64,000 nt of DNA from Paenibacillus terrae (GTDB lineage: Bacteria; Bacillota; Bacilli; Paenibacillales; Paenibacillaceae): positions 31,350 through 95,349 of the forward strand of contig NZ_PNXQ01000016.1 in the NCBI RefSeq assembly GCF_005217525.1, read 5' to 3'. The stretch's first letter is position 1. Each line of letters opens with the position of its first letter. The notes under the pieces are model-generated. The model was not told the DNA's origin. It saw only the letters and a list, made by a program, of their open reading frames with translations, and did no database searches. A program made the position numbers and the translations under genes. Positions 1-7,348 of this stretch are shown here, piece after piece.

Positions 1-641
1 TCTTTTTCAAGCCCGTTATCCATAGTCACTACCAGAATTGCACGGTCACCACTCGGCTGTGAGGGTTCGGATGGTTCAGAGGGCTTTGACGGTTCGGAAG
101 GTTTAGTTGGTTCTGACGGTTCAGGAGTTGGCGCTACCTCGACAGGTTTAAAAGGAAGTAACGACCCATCCGTATCAATTGCATATATAAATAAATAATT
201 TGGTGTTTTATTTACAAATTCAACAGAGTGCTCTCCTTGAGGCAAGTTTAATTTTTCGTACATGATTTTACGGGCTGCTACGTCACTTCCAGTCAAAGAA
301 AAGTTATCAACCTTAACGCCATCTATAACGACATCAATGCTGCTGGAACCAGACCACCAAGTGGTGGAAATTAATCTTAATTTAGTACCTTTAAAATTAA
401 ACTTTAAACTGGTTCCAGATTTTTGCCAGGGAGAAGTCCAGGTGATTGGGCCAGTATTATCACGAAACCAATTACCACCTAGATAGGTGATCTCGGGCGT
501 ATTCGCTTCATAACGAGACCATCCTTCTTCCGGTTTATTAAGGACATCCCCCGTAGCCGCAGCATATGTGCTGTGGCTAGTACTAAAAAAGAGGACCATC
601 ATCCAAACTACCGTGAATAAAGTTAGCTTTACAAATTTCAT
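1..641 (-). CDS. Secreted protein with carbohydrate-binding-like domain, C-terminus off the window
   Basis: Reading leftward from an ATG at 641, the frame stays open to the window edge (about 213 codons), so the 3' part is missing. A clear site (AAAGGAGTG) lies 7 nt before the ATG. Residues 1-27 form a signal peptide: short basic start, hydrophobic core, and a cleavage-like TYAAA. Residues about 30-165 resemble a galactose-binding-like beta sandwich rich in Trp and Gly, ending in an IDTDG segment. A Pro-Ser-Glu linker follows, with PSEP/PSKP units repeated about six times. The last visible residues (RAILVVTMDNGLEKE-like) resemble a C-terminal module common in Paenibacillus exported proteins; this is from memory and not verified. 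The likely role is an extracellular carbohydrate-binding or surface protein. No catalytic domain is visible. Confidence 0.75.
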   Translation of the reverse strand, partial: MKFVKLTLFTVVWMMVLFFSTSHSTYAAATGDVLNKPEEGWSRYEANTPEITYLGGNWFRDNTGPITWTSPWQKSGTSLKFNFKGTKLRLISTTWWSGSSSIDVVIDGVKVDNFSLTGSDVAARKIMYEKLNLPQGEHSVEFVNKTPNYLFIYAIDTDGSLLPFKPVEVAPTPEPSEPTKPSEPSKPSEPSEPSQPSGDRAILVVTMDNGLEK

Positions 642-868
642 AATCATTACACTCCTTTAAATTTTATTTTCTTACCAAGACTACAAAAAATGAAAAGTAT
701 TGTCTAAACATTAATACCTATATTTATAAATAAATGTTTATAAAACCCATATATATTGGAGTTTGGAATATTCTACGTTCCAGGATATAGGCATAATACT
801 ATGATGATCTATTACATGTGGGCTGGAATTACGATTGGGAAGATTCATTTTTTGATGCCAAAGTGTGT

Positions 869-914
869 TAAATAATCCCCTGAGAGCATCACATTCTCTC
901 AGGGGATTATTTAA
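869..914. terminator. Long perfect hairpin in a divergent intergenic region
   Basis: An 18-bp perfect stem (869-886 with 896-913) with a 9-nt loop contains CCCCTGAGAG/CTCTCAGGGG and AT-rich ends. It looks like a bidirectional intrinsic terminator, although the T tracts are broken (ATTATTTA). No recognisable gene ends here: the left gene starts at 641 leftward and the right gene starts at 980 rightward. In the rest of 642-868 I see only AT-rich DNA that must hold the promoter of the leftward gene. Confidence 0.6.
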
Positions 915-916
915 CA

Positions 917-946
917 TTGATAATCAAACGCATGTTCGCATATAAT
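917..946 (+). promoter_or_regulatory. SigA promoter with overlapping LexA (SOS) box
   Basis: TTGATA (917-922) and TATAAT (941-946) are 18 bp apart. The spacer contains CAAACGCATGTTCG (925-938), which matches the Gram-positive LexA/DinR consensus CGAACRNRYGTTYC at 12 of 14 positions. The first and second half-sites (AAC and GTT) are intact. A repressor bound here would block RNA polymerase, so the downstream pair of genes is predicted to be DNA-damage inducible. Confidence 0.75.
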
Positions 947-979
947 ACAAACAAACGTTCTGATAAGGAGTGAAGGAGC

Positions 980-1174
980 ATGCTGGAAAAATACGTGGGA
1001 CAGATCGTGGAAATCGTGTATATGGACCGGAAGGGCAAGCTGTCTCAGCGGCGCATTGAGGTGCATCGTGTGCGGAATGGTTTGATACGGGCCACTTGTT
1101 TACAGACAGGCCAGCCACGCGTTTTTCGATTAGATCAGGTACTGGCATGGCATCCGGTAACCAGAACAGCATAG
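980..1174 (+). CDS. Small WYL-like protein, partner of YolD-like gene
   Basis: This 64-residue protein starts at an ATG preceded by GGAGTGAAGGAG. It is basic and has the pattern GQIVEIVYMDRKGKLSQR, then a RxxIRATCLQTGQPRVF segment, similar to the beta-strand core of WYL-type domains that bind nucleic acid or nucleotide ligands. Small proteins of this type commonly sit directly upstream of YolD-like genes in Bacillales, often beside a Y-family DNA polymerase. Here it lies 12 nt before a YolD-like gene and behind a LexA box, so an SOS-linked role is inferred. No experimental function is known to me. The antisense ORF over the same bases is a shadow. Confidence 0.65.
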   Translation: MLEKYVGQIVEIVYMDRKGKLSQRRIEVHRVRNGLIRATCLQTGQPRVFRLDQVLAWHPVTRTA

Positions 1175-1186
1175 GAGGCGTTTACA

Positions 1187-1522
1187 ATGGGGAAAAAGCT
1201 TGAAGGGAACGGCATATGGGAAAGCTCGCGCATGATCTTGCCTGAACATCGGGATGCATATTTGCGACTGATGAAGGAGCAGGGGAGACGCGGCAAGCCG
1301 ACACTGGACGATCAGGAAATGCAGCAGATTGAGCAGGCGATCATCGTTTCCTATAACGAGCGGAAGCCCATTACGCTGCGGGTATTTAATCCATTTGATG
1401 ATGAGGAGCTGTGCGGGTTTGTGACGGTGATTAACACGAGTCGGCGGGAAGTGAAGCTGTCCCGTGGGGAAGAGGATTTTAGCTGGATTAAGCTGGAGGA
1501 AATTATAGAGGCAGATATATGA
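1187..1522 (+). CDS. YolD-like family protein
   Basis: This 111-residue protein starts at an ATG preceded by AGGAGG. It carries the family hallmarks GNGIWESSRMILPEH near the N-terminus, a Leu/Arg-rich helical middle (RRGKPTLDDQEMQQIEQAI), then ITLRVFNPFDDEELCG and a short C-terminal beta region. YolD-like proteins (PF08863 type) accompany UvrX/DinB-like translesion polymerases in Bacillus plasmids, phages and chromosomes, and are proposed to act like UmuD. Here the pair is SOS-boxed but no polymerase gene is next to it: the following gene is a cupin. The function is therefore inferred only from family and context. Confidence 0.8.
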   Translation: MGKKLEGNGIWESSRMILPEHRDAYLRLMKEQGRRGKPTLDDQEMQQIEQAIIVSYNERKPITLRVFNPFDDEELCGFVTVINTSRREVKLSRGEEDFSWIKLEEIIEADI

Positions 1523-1646
1523 GCATTTTGCAACAATCCCAAGAGCGGTTTTAAATCAGCAATATAGAGATCGAAACGGTTTAGTTCGTCTATCTATTGT
1601 ACTTTCGAACGTTGGGAATCGAATGTTGTAAAATGCTGATTTTAAA
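1522..1646 (+). repeat. Nested inverted repeats after the yolD-like gene
   Basis: The segment just after the YolD stop holds an imperfect inverted repeat (GCATTTTGCAACA at about 1523-1535 with TGTTGTAAAATGC at 1624-1636). A second pair is TTTTAAATCAGCA (1549-1561) with TGCTGATTTTAAAA (1633-1646). The two right arms overlap, so the two pairings are mutually exclusive. This could be a degenerate mobile fragment or a folded 3' UTR. Confidence 0.4.
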
Positions 1647-1674
1647 AAATAGTCCGGGTAAGTCGGACTTTTTT
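1644..1674. terminator. Intrinsic terminator (bidirectional)
   Basis: The stem AGTCCG (1651-1656) / CGGACT (1664-1669) is flanked by a run of A on the left and six T on the right, so it reads as a terminator on both strands. It ends the YolD operon and insulates the cupin gene. Confidence 0.75.
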
Positions 1675-1762
1675 ACGTTCGTTCTGTTGGATGAAAATAA
1701 GATTGTAGCCGTAGGAATATAGGCATAAAATGAATCAGTAATGGTAAAAGGAGGGGTTCAGC

Positions 1763-2107
1763 TTGAAAATAAGTAAAAACAATGCCGAACATTACATATG
1801 GGGAGACCAATGTGATGGTTGGCGTTTGGTGAAAAATAAGGATTTGAGTATTATTCATGAGCGTATGCCCGGGAACACACACGAGGTCAGACATTATCAC
1901 CATCATGCACGCCAATTCTTCTTCATTTTATCAGGTACAGCCATACTTGAAATGGATGGTGAACGAATCCAATTAGGATCTCAGGAAGGCTGTGAGGTTC
2001 CTCCTTTGGTTCCTCATCAAATGTTTAACGAAACGAATGAGGATGTTGAATTTTTGGTGATCTCTCAGCCTGCGAGCAGAGGTGATCGGGTCCTGACTGA
2101 AAAATAA
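1763..2107 (+). CDS. Single-domain cupin protein
   Basis: This 114-residue protein starts at TTG 1763 behind AAAGGAGGGG. It carries cupin motif 1 as RHYHHHARQFFFILSG (about residues 42-58), with several His that can hold a metal, and a motif-2 region VPPLVPHQMFN with the second-half His. Small cupins like this are usually metal-binding sugar isomerases, regulators or dioxygenase-like proteins, and the substrate cannot be read from the sequence. It appears to be monocistronic: a terminator lies before it and another after it at 2322-2370. Confidence 0.7.
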   Translation: MKISKNNAEHYIWGDQCDGWRLVKNKDLSIIHERMPGNTHEVRHYHHHARQFFFILSGTAILEMDGERIQLGSQEGCEVPPLVPHQMFNETNEDVEFLVISQPASRGDRVLTEK

Positions 2108-2321
2108 TATTTCGGCAGCCCATCATTTTCCGATCTCGCAACCGGAGCGAACAGCGCACTGGCTAAAGCAGCACATATAAATCATGTCTGACTGGTCTTT
2201 TCATTAAAAATATCCTTTGAATCTACTGGAAGAGCTTGTACATGATGGAGATAGTTCGTAACAGTAGCAAAAATCTCATATGAAAAGCCGCACTCCTGAT
2301 TCTGTCAGGAAGAAATGCCAA

Positions 2322-2370
2322 AGAACCACAGTGAAAATGGTCGAAATGACGATTTTTGTTGTGGTTTTTT
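2322..2370 (+). terminator. Intrinsic terminator
   Basis: The outer stem GAACCACA/TGTGGTTTT and inner stem AAAATGGTCG/CGATTTTT end in TTTTTT (2365-2370). A smaller hairpin TCCTGA/TCAGGA sits just upstream (2294-2310). The stretch 2108-2290 shows no recognisable gene; it may be decayed coding DNA. Confidence 0.6.
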
Positions 2371-2448
2371 ATTCTATTTTAGGAATTAAAAGCAGTTTTT
2401 GTCCAAATTCCAGTCTGAAATGTCCATGGAATGAGGATATTTATTCCA

Positions 2449-2491
2449 TATAATAAGGAGGTGAATTAATTGAAAATGATTATCAATATCA
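2449..2491 (+). promoter_or_regulatory. Promoter -10 and Fur box of the siderophore operon
   Basis: TATAAT lies at 2449-2454 with a weak -35. A Fur box TGATTATCAATATCA (2477-2491) matches the 7-1-7 core TGATAAT-n-ATTATCA with one mismatch in each half. It sits at about +15 to +35, where Fur would block transcription of the whole siderophore operon under iron repletion. The box lies upstream of the chosen start at 2506, which argues against the longer N-terminus. Confidence 0.75.
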
Positions 2492-2505
2492 AAGGAGTGG
2501 TCGAG

Positions 2506-3879
2506 TTGCCAAAAGCTACTACTGCTATCTCGCAAAATACTCGTTATCTGGAGAGTCAGGCTGCACGGGAATCCAATGCCAGATCCTACCCCCGACGTAT
2601 TCCCATTGCCATCGCCGAAGCAGAGGGCATTCATGTCAAGGATATGGATGGAAAAATGTATTACGATTGCTTGGCCGGGGCCGGAACTTTAGCACTCGGT
2701 CATAATCATCCGGTGGTCATTGAGGCGATCAGGGAGCTGCTGGATCACAAGCGTCCGTTGCATACGCTGGATTTGACTACTCCGGTGAAGGAGCAATTTG
2801 TAGAAGAGCTGTTCGCCAGTCTGCCTCCTGAATTTGCCCGTCAGGCAAAAATTCAATTTTGTGGCCCGACCGGGGGAGATGCGGTGGAAGCCGCGATCAA
2901 GCTGGTCAAAACGGCTACGGGCCGCCGAAGCATTTTTTCCTTTCAGGGAGGTTATCATGGCTCGACCCACGCTACGATGAGTCTCAGTGGTACTTTGGGG
3001 CAAAAAGAGCGGGTACAGGGCTTGATACCGGATGTTCACTTTATGCCCTATCCCTATGCGTATCGTTGCCCGTTTGGAGCAGGTGGAGACCAGACGCAGG
3101 CGCATAGCAGTCGTTATATCGAAAATCTGCTGGATGATCCCGAGAGCGGGATTGCTACGCCTTGCGCTTTTATTCTGGAGGTGGTTCAGGGGGAAGGAGG
3201 CTCTATTCCTGCGCCTGTGGAGTGGCTTCGGGAAATTCGCCGTATCACCAGGGAACGGAATATCCCGCTAATCATTGATGAAGTGCAAACCGGGCTTGGA
3301 CGAACGGGGAAGCTGTTTGCTTTTGAACATGCTGACATTATTCCCGATGTGCTGGTCTTGTCCAAAGCGATCGGCGGCAGTCTGCCGCTGTCGGTTGTGA
3401 TTTATAACGAAGCGCTGGATGTATGGAATCCGGGTGCACATATTGGTACTTTTCGTGGCAATCAGATGGCCATGGCTGCCGGGCTGGCCACGCTGAAATA
3501 TATCAAGGAGCACGGTATACCCGACCATGCCGCGGCCAGAGGCCAACAATTAATGGGGCATCTGAATTCCTTGAAGCAGCAAACAGGCTGCATCGGAGAT
3601 GTACGCGGCCGGGGGCTTATGATCGGGGTGGAAATTGTGGATGACCGACAGCCTGTAGATCAGCTAGGACATCATCCGGCTCATAAGCAGCTAGCCTCTC
3701 GAATACAGCAGGAATGCCTGAAACGTGGACTCATTTTGGAGGTGGGGGGAAGGCATTCGGCCGTGATGCGCTTTTTACCGCCGCTGATTGTGACGGAGCG
3801 CCAAATTGACGACATTTTCCTCATCTTTAGTGAAGCGGTGCATGTGGCCTATGCCGGGTTGCAGCACGGTCATGGTTAA
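2506..3879 (+). CDS. L-2,4-diaminobutyrate:2-oxoglutarate aminotransferase, siderophore-type
   Basis: This is a 457-residue class III PLP aminotransferase that makes L-2,4-diaminobutyrate from aspartate semialdehyde and glutamate, releasing 2-oxoglutarate. It shows the family features GPTGGDAVEAAIKL and YHGSTHATMSLSG, the Asp of IIDEVQTGLGRTG, and the PLP lysine in LSKAIGG (about residue 287). The sequence matches the Dat/RhbA/EctB branch rather than ornithine aminotransferases. I chose TTG 2506 because AAAGGAGTGG lies just before it; the in-frame TTG at 2470 would translate through the Fur box. It is the first gene of the siderophore operon and replaces the SbnA/SbnB pair of staphyloferrin B loci. 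It could also feed Dab into lipopeptides. Confidence 0.85.
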   Translation: MPKATTAISQNTRYLESQAARESNARSYPRRIPIAIAEAEGIHVKDMDGKMYYDCLAGAGTLALGHNHPVVIEAIRELLDHKRPLHTLDLTTPVKEQFVEELFASLPPEFARQAKIQFCGPTGGDAVEAAIKLVKTATGRRSIFSFQGGYHGSTHATMSLSGTLGQKERVQGLIPDVHFMPYPYAYRCPFGAGGDQTQAHSSRYIENLLDDPESGIATPCAFILEVVQGEGGSIPAPVEWLREIRRITRERNIPLIIDEVQTGLGRTGKLFAFEHADIIPDVLVLSKAIGGSLPLSVVIYNEALDVWNPGAHIGTFRGNQMAMAAGLATLKYIKEHGIPDHAAARGQQLMGHLNSLKQQTGCIGDVRGRGLMIGVEIVDDRQPVDQLGHHPAHKQLASRIQQECLKRGLILEVGGRHSAVMRFLPPLIVTERQIDDIFLIFSEAVHVAYAGLQHGHG

Positions 3880-3891
3880 GCAGGTCAAGGA

Positions 3892-5361
3892 ATGAAAATA
3901 CGGGCTGTGTCCGAGCAATGGAAGGTCGTCATCACGGTGATGCTCGGCACCTTTACGGTTTTGCTGAATAACAGTTCGCTGAACCCGGCGATTCCGTCCT
4001 TCATTAAAGTATTTCATACGAACGCTGCTGCGGCGAGCTGGCTCATCACTATTTTTCTGATCACGATGGGGATGACGATGCCTTTAACGGGATATCTGGC
4101 AGATCGCTTTGGCAAAAAGAAAGTATACCTGAGCGGACTTGCGCTCTTTGTCACAGGTTCCTTGCTCGGCTCGTTATCGTGGGGGCTTACCGCCGTCATC
4201 CTCTGTCGGGGACTGCAAGGGATGGCAGGCGGGCTGATGATTCCGTTATCGCTGGCGCTGATTTTTGAAGCCTTTCCCAAGGAGGAGCGAGGCAAGGTGA
4301 CAGGAATCTGGGGGATTGCGATTATGGCGGCTCCGATGCTCGGGCCTACGGTGGGAGGAATCGTGCTGTCTCTAAGTAGCTGGCAGGTGCTTTTCCTCAT
4401 AAATGTGCCAACCGGACTGCTGGGCTTGCTGCTGGGGTTACGTTATTTAACAGCCGCACATAGCAATCCGTCGCGCACCTTTGACAGCAGCGGATTTATA
4501 ACGGTTACGTTGGGTGTGGGATTCATTCTGTTTGCGCTGGGCAGGACAACGACAGTTGCGGATCTGATTGCCCCGCTGCCTATTCTGCTGTTCCTTGCAG
4601 GAGCGGTTTTGCTGGTTCTGTTCGTGCGAATGGAGCTGGTGAAGGAGCAGCCGCTGCTGAATGTACACATTTTCAGAATACCGACCTACAGCTTGAGCGT
4701 TATCGTGGCGAGTGTACAGGCGATTGCGATGTTCGGCAGCATTTTTCTGGTTCCGATGCTGGTTCAACATGTGTATGGCTATGACGCCATGATGACAGGA
4801 CTTGTGTTTTTGCCTTCCGCTATATGTACAGGGTGGTTCGTCACGATAGCGGGCAAGCAATTAGATCGCAAGGGGCCAAAAGGAATGATCAGCACGGGAC
4901 TTATCATCACCTGTGCCACTACGGCGATGCTCGGTATGCTCCAGATGAATTCACCGCTGTGGATGATTTTCGTTCTCATGATGCTGAGGGGGATTGGGCT
5001 GGGTCTGTCGAATATGCCTGCCACAACGGCCGGGCTGAATGCGATTCCCGACGAGCTGGTAGCCCAAGGCTCAGCAATGAATAATGTGATGCGAAGACTG
5101 ACCTCTTCGCTTGGAATGGTTGTGATTTCGGTTTATTTTGAAGTTCGCAAGGCTCAGCTTCTGGTGGGGGGCTATTCGCTGGAAACGGGAACGCTGCAAG
5201 CGATCAGGGAGGGCTTTATCGGGTTGAGTATATTGATTTTACTCACGATTCCCACTGCTTTTTTCCTGAAGACCCCTGATTTCCTTCGCAACAAAGGAGC
5301 GCGGCGTACATCCAGAGATACCCAGGAAGCGAAAGCATCTGCGGCTGCACCTAAGGTTTGA
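3892..5361 (+). CDS. MFS siderophore exporter, SbnD-like (DHA2 family, 14 TMS)
   Basis: This 489-residue membrane protein has about 14 hydrophobic segments. It carries the drug:H+ antiporter loop GYLADRFGKKKVYLSG after TMS2 and a motif-C-like GIAIMAAPMLGPTVGG in TMS5. It starts 13 nt after the aminotransferase and ends 25 nt before the first synthetase. The same MFS type (SbnD) sits beside SbnE in staphyloferrin B clusters, so export of the finished siderophore is the likely job. The short C-terminal tail is charged and Ala-rich. Substrate assignment rests on context. Confidence 0.82.
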   Translation: MKIRAVSEQWKVVITVMLGTFTVLLNNSSLNPAIPSFIKVFHTNAAAASWLITIFLITMGMTMPLTGYLADRFGKKKVYLSGLALFVTGSLLGSLSWGLTAVILCRGLQGMAGGLMIPLSLALIFEAFPKEERGKVTGIWGIAIMAAPMLGPTVGGIVLSLSSWQVLFLINVPTGLLGLLLGLRYLTAAHSNPSRTFDSSGFITVTLGVGFILFALGRTTTVADLIAPLPILLFLAGAVLLVLFVRMELVKEQPLLNVHIFRIPTYSLSVIVASVQAIAMFGSIFLVPMLVQHVYGYDAMMTGLVFLPSAICTGWFVTIAGKQLDRKGPKGMISTGLIITCATTAMLGMLQMNSPLWMIFVLMMLRGIGLGLSNMPATTAGLNAIPDELVAQGSAMNNVMRRLTSSLGMVVISVYFEVRKAQLLVGGYSLETGTLQAIREGFIGLSILILLTIPTAFFLKTPDFLRNKGARRTSRDTQEAKASAAAPKV

Positions 5362-5386
5362 ACAGGAAGGGAGAGAAAGAGTATAC

Positions 5387-7348
5387 ATGCTGACACAATC
5401 AACGGAGGTTTCCACGATCGCTGGAGAGCTGTCCAAAAGCAAGAGCTGGGCGGAGCAAGCGACACTACGGGCTTTGGTCAACAGCTATCTGCGGGAAATG
5501 CAACAATTTGACCCGAGAATGAATACGAAAGCACCGGAAATAAGGGTGACTCTGCCCCAAGTCGGGCTGCAAATCATGGGAACTCTACACCACTTCTCTG
5601 CAACCGGGCAACATGTGTATGGGAGTGCTTGGTACGAGGTAGAAGAAGGTGGGATGCACAGGCCGCTGGAGATGGATGGAGTTATACAAAGGCTGCTGGA
5701 CGAGATGAGCTATCACGCTACGCCCGAGCAACGGGAAGCAGAGCAGCAAAAGATGAAGCAGCGTATTCGTAACAGTATACACAAAATGACGCTCTTTATG
5801 GATCACCATATTAAGACCATAGGCGAGAGCAAGCTACACTCTTTCTCTGGTACAGAAGCCCACCTGACGTATGTACGTTCGGAGCAGTCTTTGCTGATCG
5901 GGCACCCTTTTCATCCTTTTCCGAAAAGCACGGAGGGCTTTGCTGATGATGAGCTTCTATTATACAGTCCCGAGATGGGCGCGGCGTTTCCGCTGTATTA
6001 TTTCGCGGTTCATGAGGATAACGTGCAGGAGGAATGGATTGGTGAAGAGTATCGCAGGGATGCCATTGACCCATCTGTGCGGCTCCATGCTCGGCGTCAA
6101 TGGGGAGAGGAGCTGGCACGATATCGCATTTTGCCCATGCATCCATGGCAGGCCGAGCAGGTGTTGCGTCAATCCTGCATTCAAGGTTTGATACGTCAGC
6201 GGGTGTTGATTCCTTTGGGTGCGCTAGGTCCTGTCATTTATCCGACTTCTTCGATACGAACAGTATGGGATTTAAAAACCGGAAACGGCTATAAGCTGCC
6301 GCTGCATGTGCGGATTACCAATCTGGTGCGTGACAATACACAGGAGCAGGCTCGGCGTACATTGGATGCTGCGAAGGTCATTCACGAGCTTTCAGCCAGC
6401 TGGTCGTCTCATATCCAATCCGAGTCCTTCAAGGTGCTGACAGAAACGGGATACAGCCGCGTATGCTTCCAGGCGAATGAGGAAGCGAAACGCACAGAGA
6501 GTCCTGAGTTTACTAAGGATGCAGGGCTTTCACAGGTCACCACGAGTGATGCAAAGTATGACGCAGGACATGAGTATAGCCCGGCGGCAACAGAACGAGG
6601 AACAGCGACGGCTCAAGAGCTGGAGCAGCTTTCTGACCAGTTTACGGTTCTTTATCGTCCCATGGATTTGAACCCTGAATCCACCTATGTACTGGCTTCC
6701 TTGCTGGAGCCGTTGCCGGGTGAACAGGAGCCGCGGCTTATTGGAGTAATTCGGGACAATTACCCGGGCAAAAATGGAAATCGGCCTGACCTGTTAGCTT
6801 GGCTGGAACGGTATCTGCACATATCCATGGTGCCCATGCTGCGTTTGCTTGCGGTGAAGGGTATCGCCTTCGAGGCCCATGTACAAAATTCGCTTCTGTC
6901 CCTACAGGATGGATGGCCGGACTGCTACTATGTACGGGATTTGGAGGGCGTAAGTATTGTGCGTGAACAGGCCGAGGCAGTCGGGTGGGTCGGTTCACTG
7001 ATTGCTGAGGATAGCCCTGTATTGTACGGTGCAGAAGAGCCGTGGATGCGAACCCGTTATTATTTCTTTGTTAACCATTTGGGGGCATTGATTCATGCCC
7101 TTGCGGTTCATGAGCAACACAGTGAGCAGGAGCACTGGAGGGTGGTTCGCAAGGTGCTGGAGCAATTACGGAAACAAGATGCTGGTTCTTGCCCCCGTCT
7201 AGCCGCCTATATCCAGGATTTATTGACCGCACCTACGCTGCCTGCCAAAGCCAATTTTACAAGCTGTTTTCAGTCCAGAGGGGATACGCCGTCGTTTATC
7301 CTGATCCCTAATCCAATTCATTTTCGTGAGGTGACTTCATGTCTGTAA
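5387..7348 (+). CDS. IucA/IucC NIS siderophore synthetase, SbnE-like
   Basis: This 653-residue NRPS-independent siderophore synthetase adenylates a carboxylate (probably citrate) and condenses it with an amine. Visible motifs are GHPFHPFPKS (about residue 172), the ATP-binding TSSIRT (about 287), EAHVQN (about 496) and VRDLEG (about 516). The HPFPKS...SPEM...YFAVHED signature and the C-terminal KANF...IPNPI ending match what I recall of SbnE. SbnE makes the first citryl-amine bond in staphyloferrin B. The protein is about 70 residues longer than usual because of a polar insertion at about residues 363-410. It overlaps the next gene by 10 nt. The exact substrate (diaminobutyrate versus diaminopropionate) is inferred. 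Confidence 0.82.
   Translation: MLTQSTEVSTIAGELSKSKSWAEQATLRALVNSYLREMQQFDPRMNTKAPEIRVTLPQVGLQIMGTLHHFSATGQHVYGSAWYEVEEGGMHRPLEMDGVIQRLLDEMSYHATPEQREAEQQKMKQRIRNSIHKMTLFMDHHIKTIGESKLHSFSGTEAHLTYVRSEQSLLIGHPFHPFPKSTEGFADDELLLYSPEMGAAFPLYYFAVHEDNVQEEWIGEEYRRDAIDPSVRLHARRQWGEELARYRILPMHPWQAEQVLRQSCIQGLIRQRVLIPLGALGPVIYPTSSIRTVWDLKTGNGYKLPLHVRITNLVRDNTQEQARRTLDAAKVIHELSASWSSHIQSESFKVLTETGYSRVCFQANEEAKRTESPEFTKDAGLSQVTTSDAKYDAGHEYSPAATERGTATAQELEQLSDQFTVLYRPMDLNPESTYVLASLLEPLPGEQEPRLIGVIRDNYPGKNGNRPDLLAWLERYLHISMVPMLRLLAVKGIAFEAHVQNSLLSLQDGWPDCYYVRDLEGVSIVREQAEAVGWVGSLIAEDSPVLYGAEEPWMRTRYYFFVNHLGALIHALAVHEQHSEQEHWRVVRKVLEQLRKQDAGSCPRLAAYIQDLLTAPTLPAKANFTSCFQSRGDTPSFILIPNPIHFREVTSCL

Noticed and set aside
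60..130. Short tandem repeats resembling a CRISPR or satellite
   Set aside because: The units encode a Pro-Ser-Glu linker in the secreted protein; there are no equal-length spacers.
924..1172. 82-residue minus-strand ORF over the WYL-like gene
   Set aside because: It is antisense to a better supported gene with an RBS and promoter; Cys/Pro-rich composition fits a shadow frame.
2108..2321. Possible decayed gene after the cupin
   Set aside because: No frame longer than a few dozen codons and no match to a family; left as intergenic DNA.
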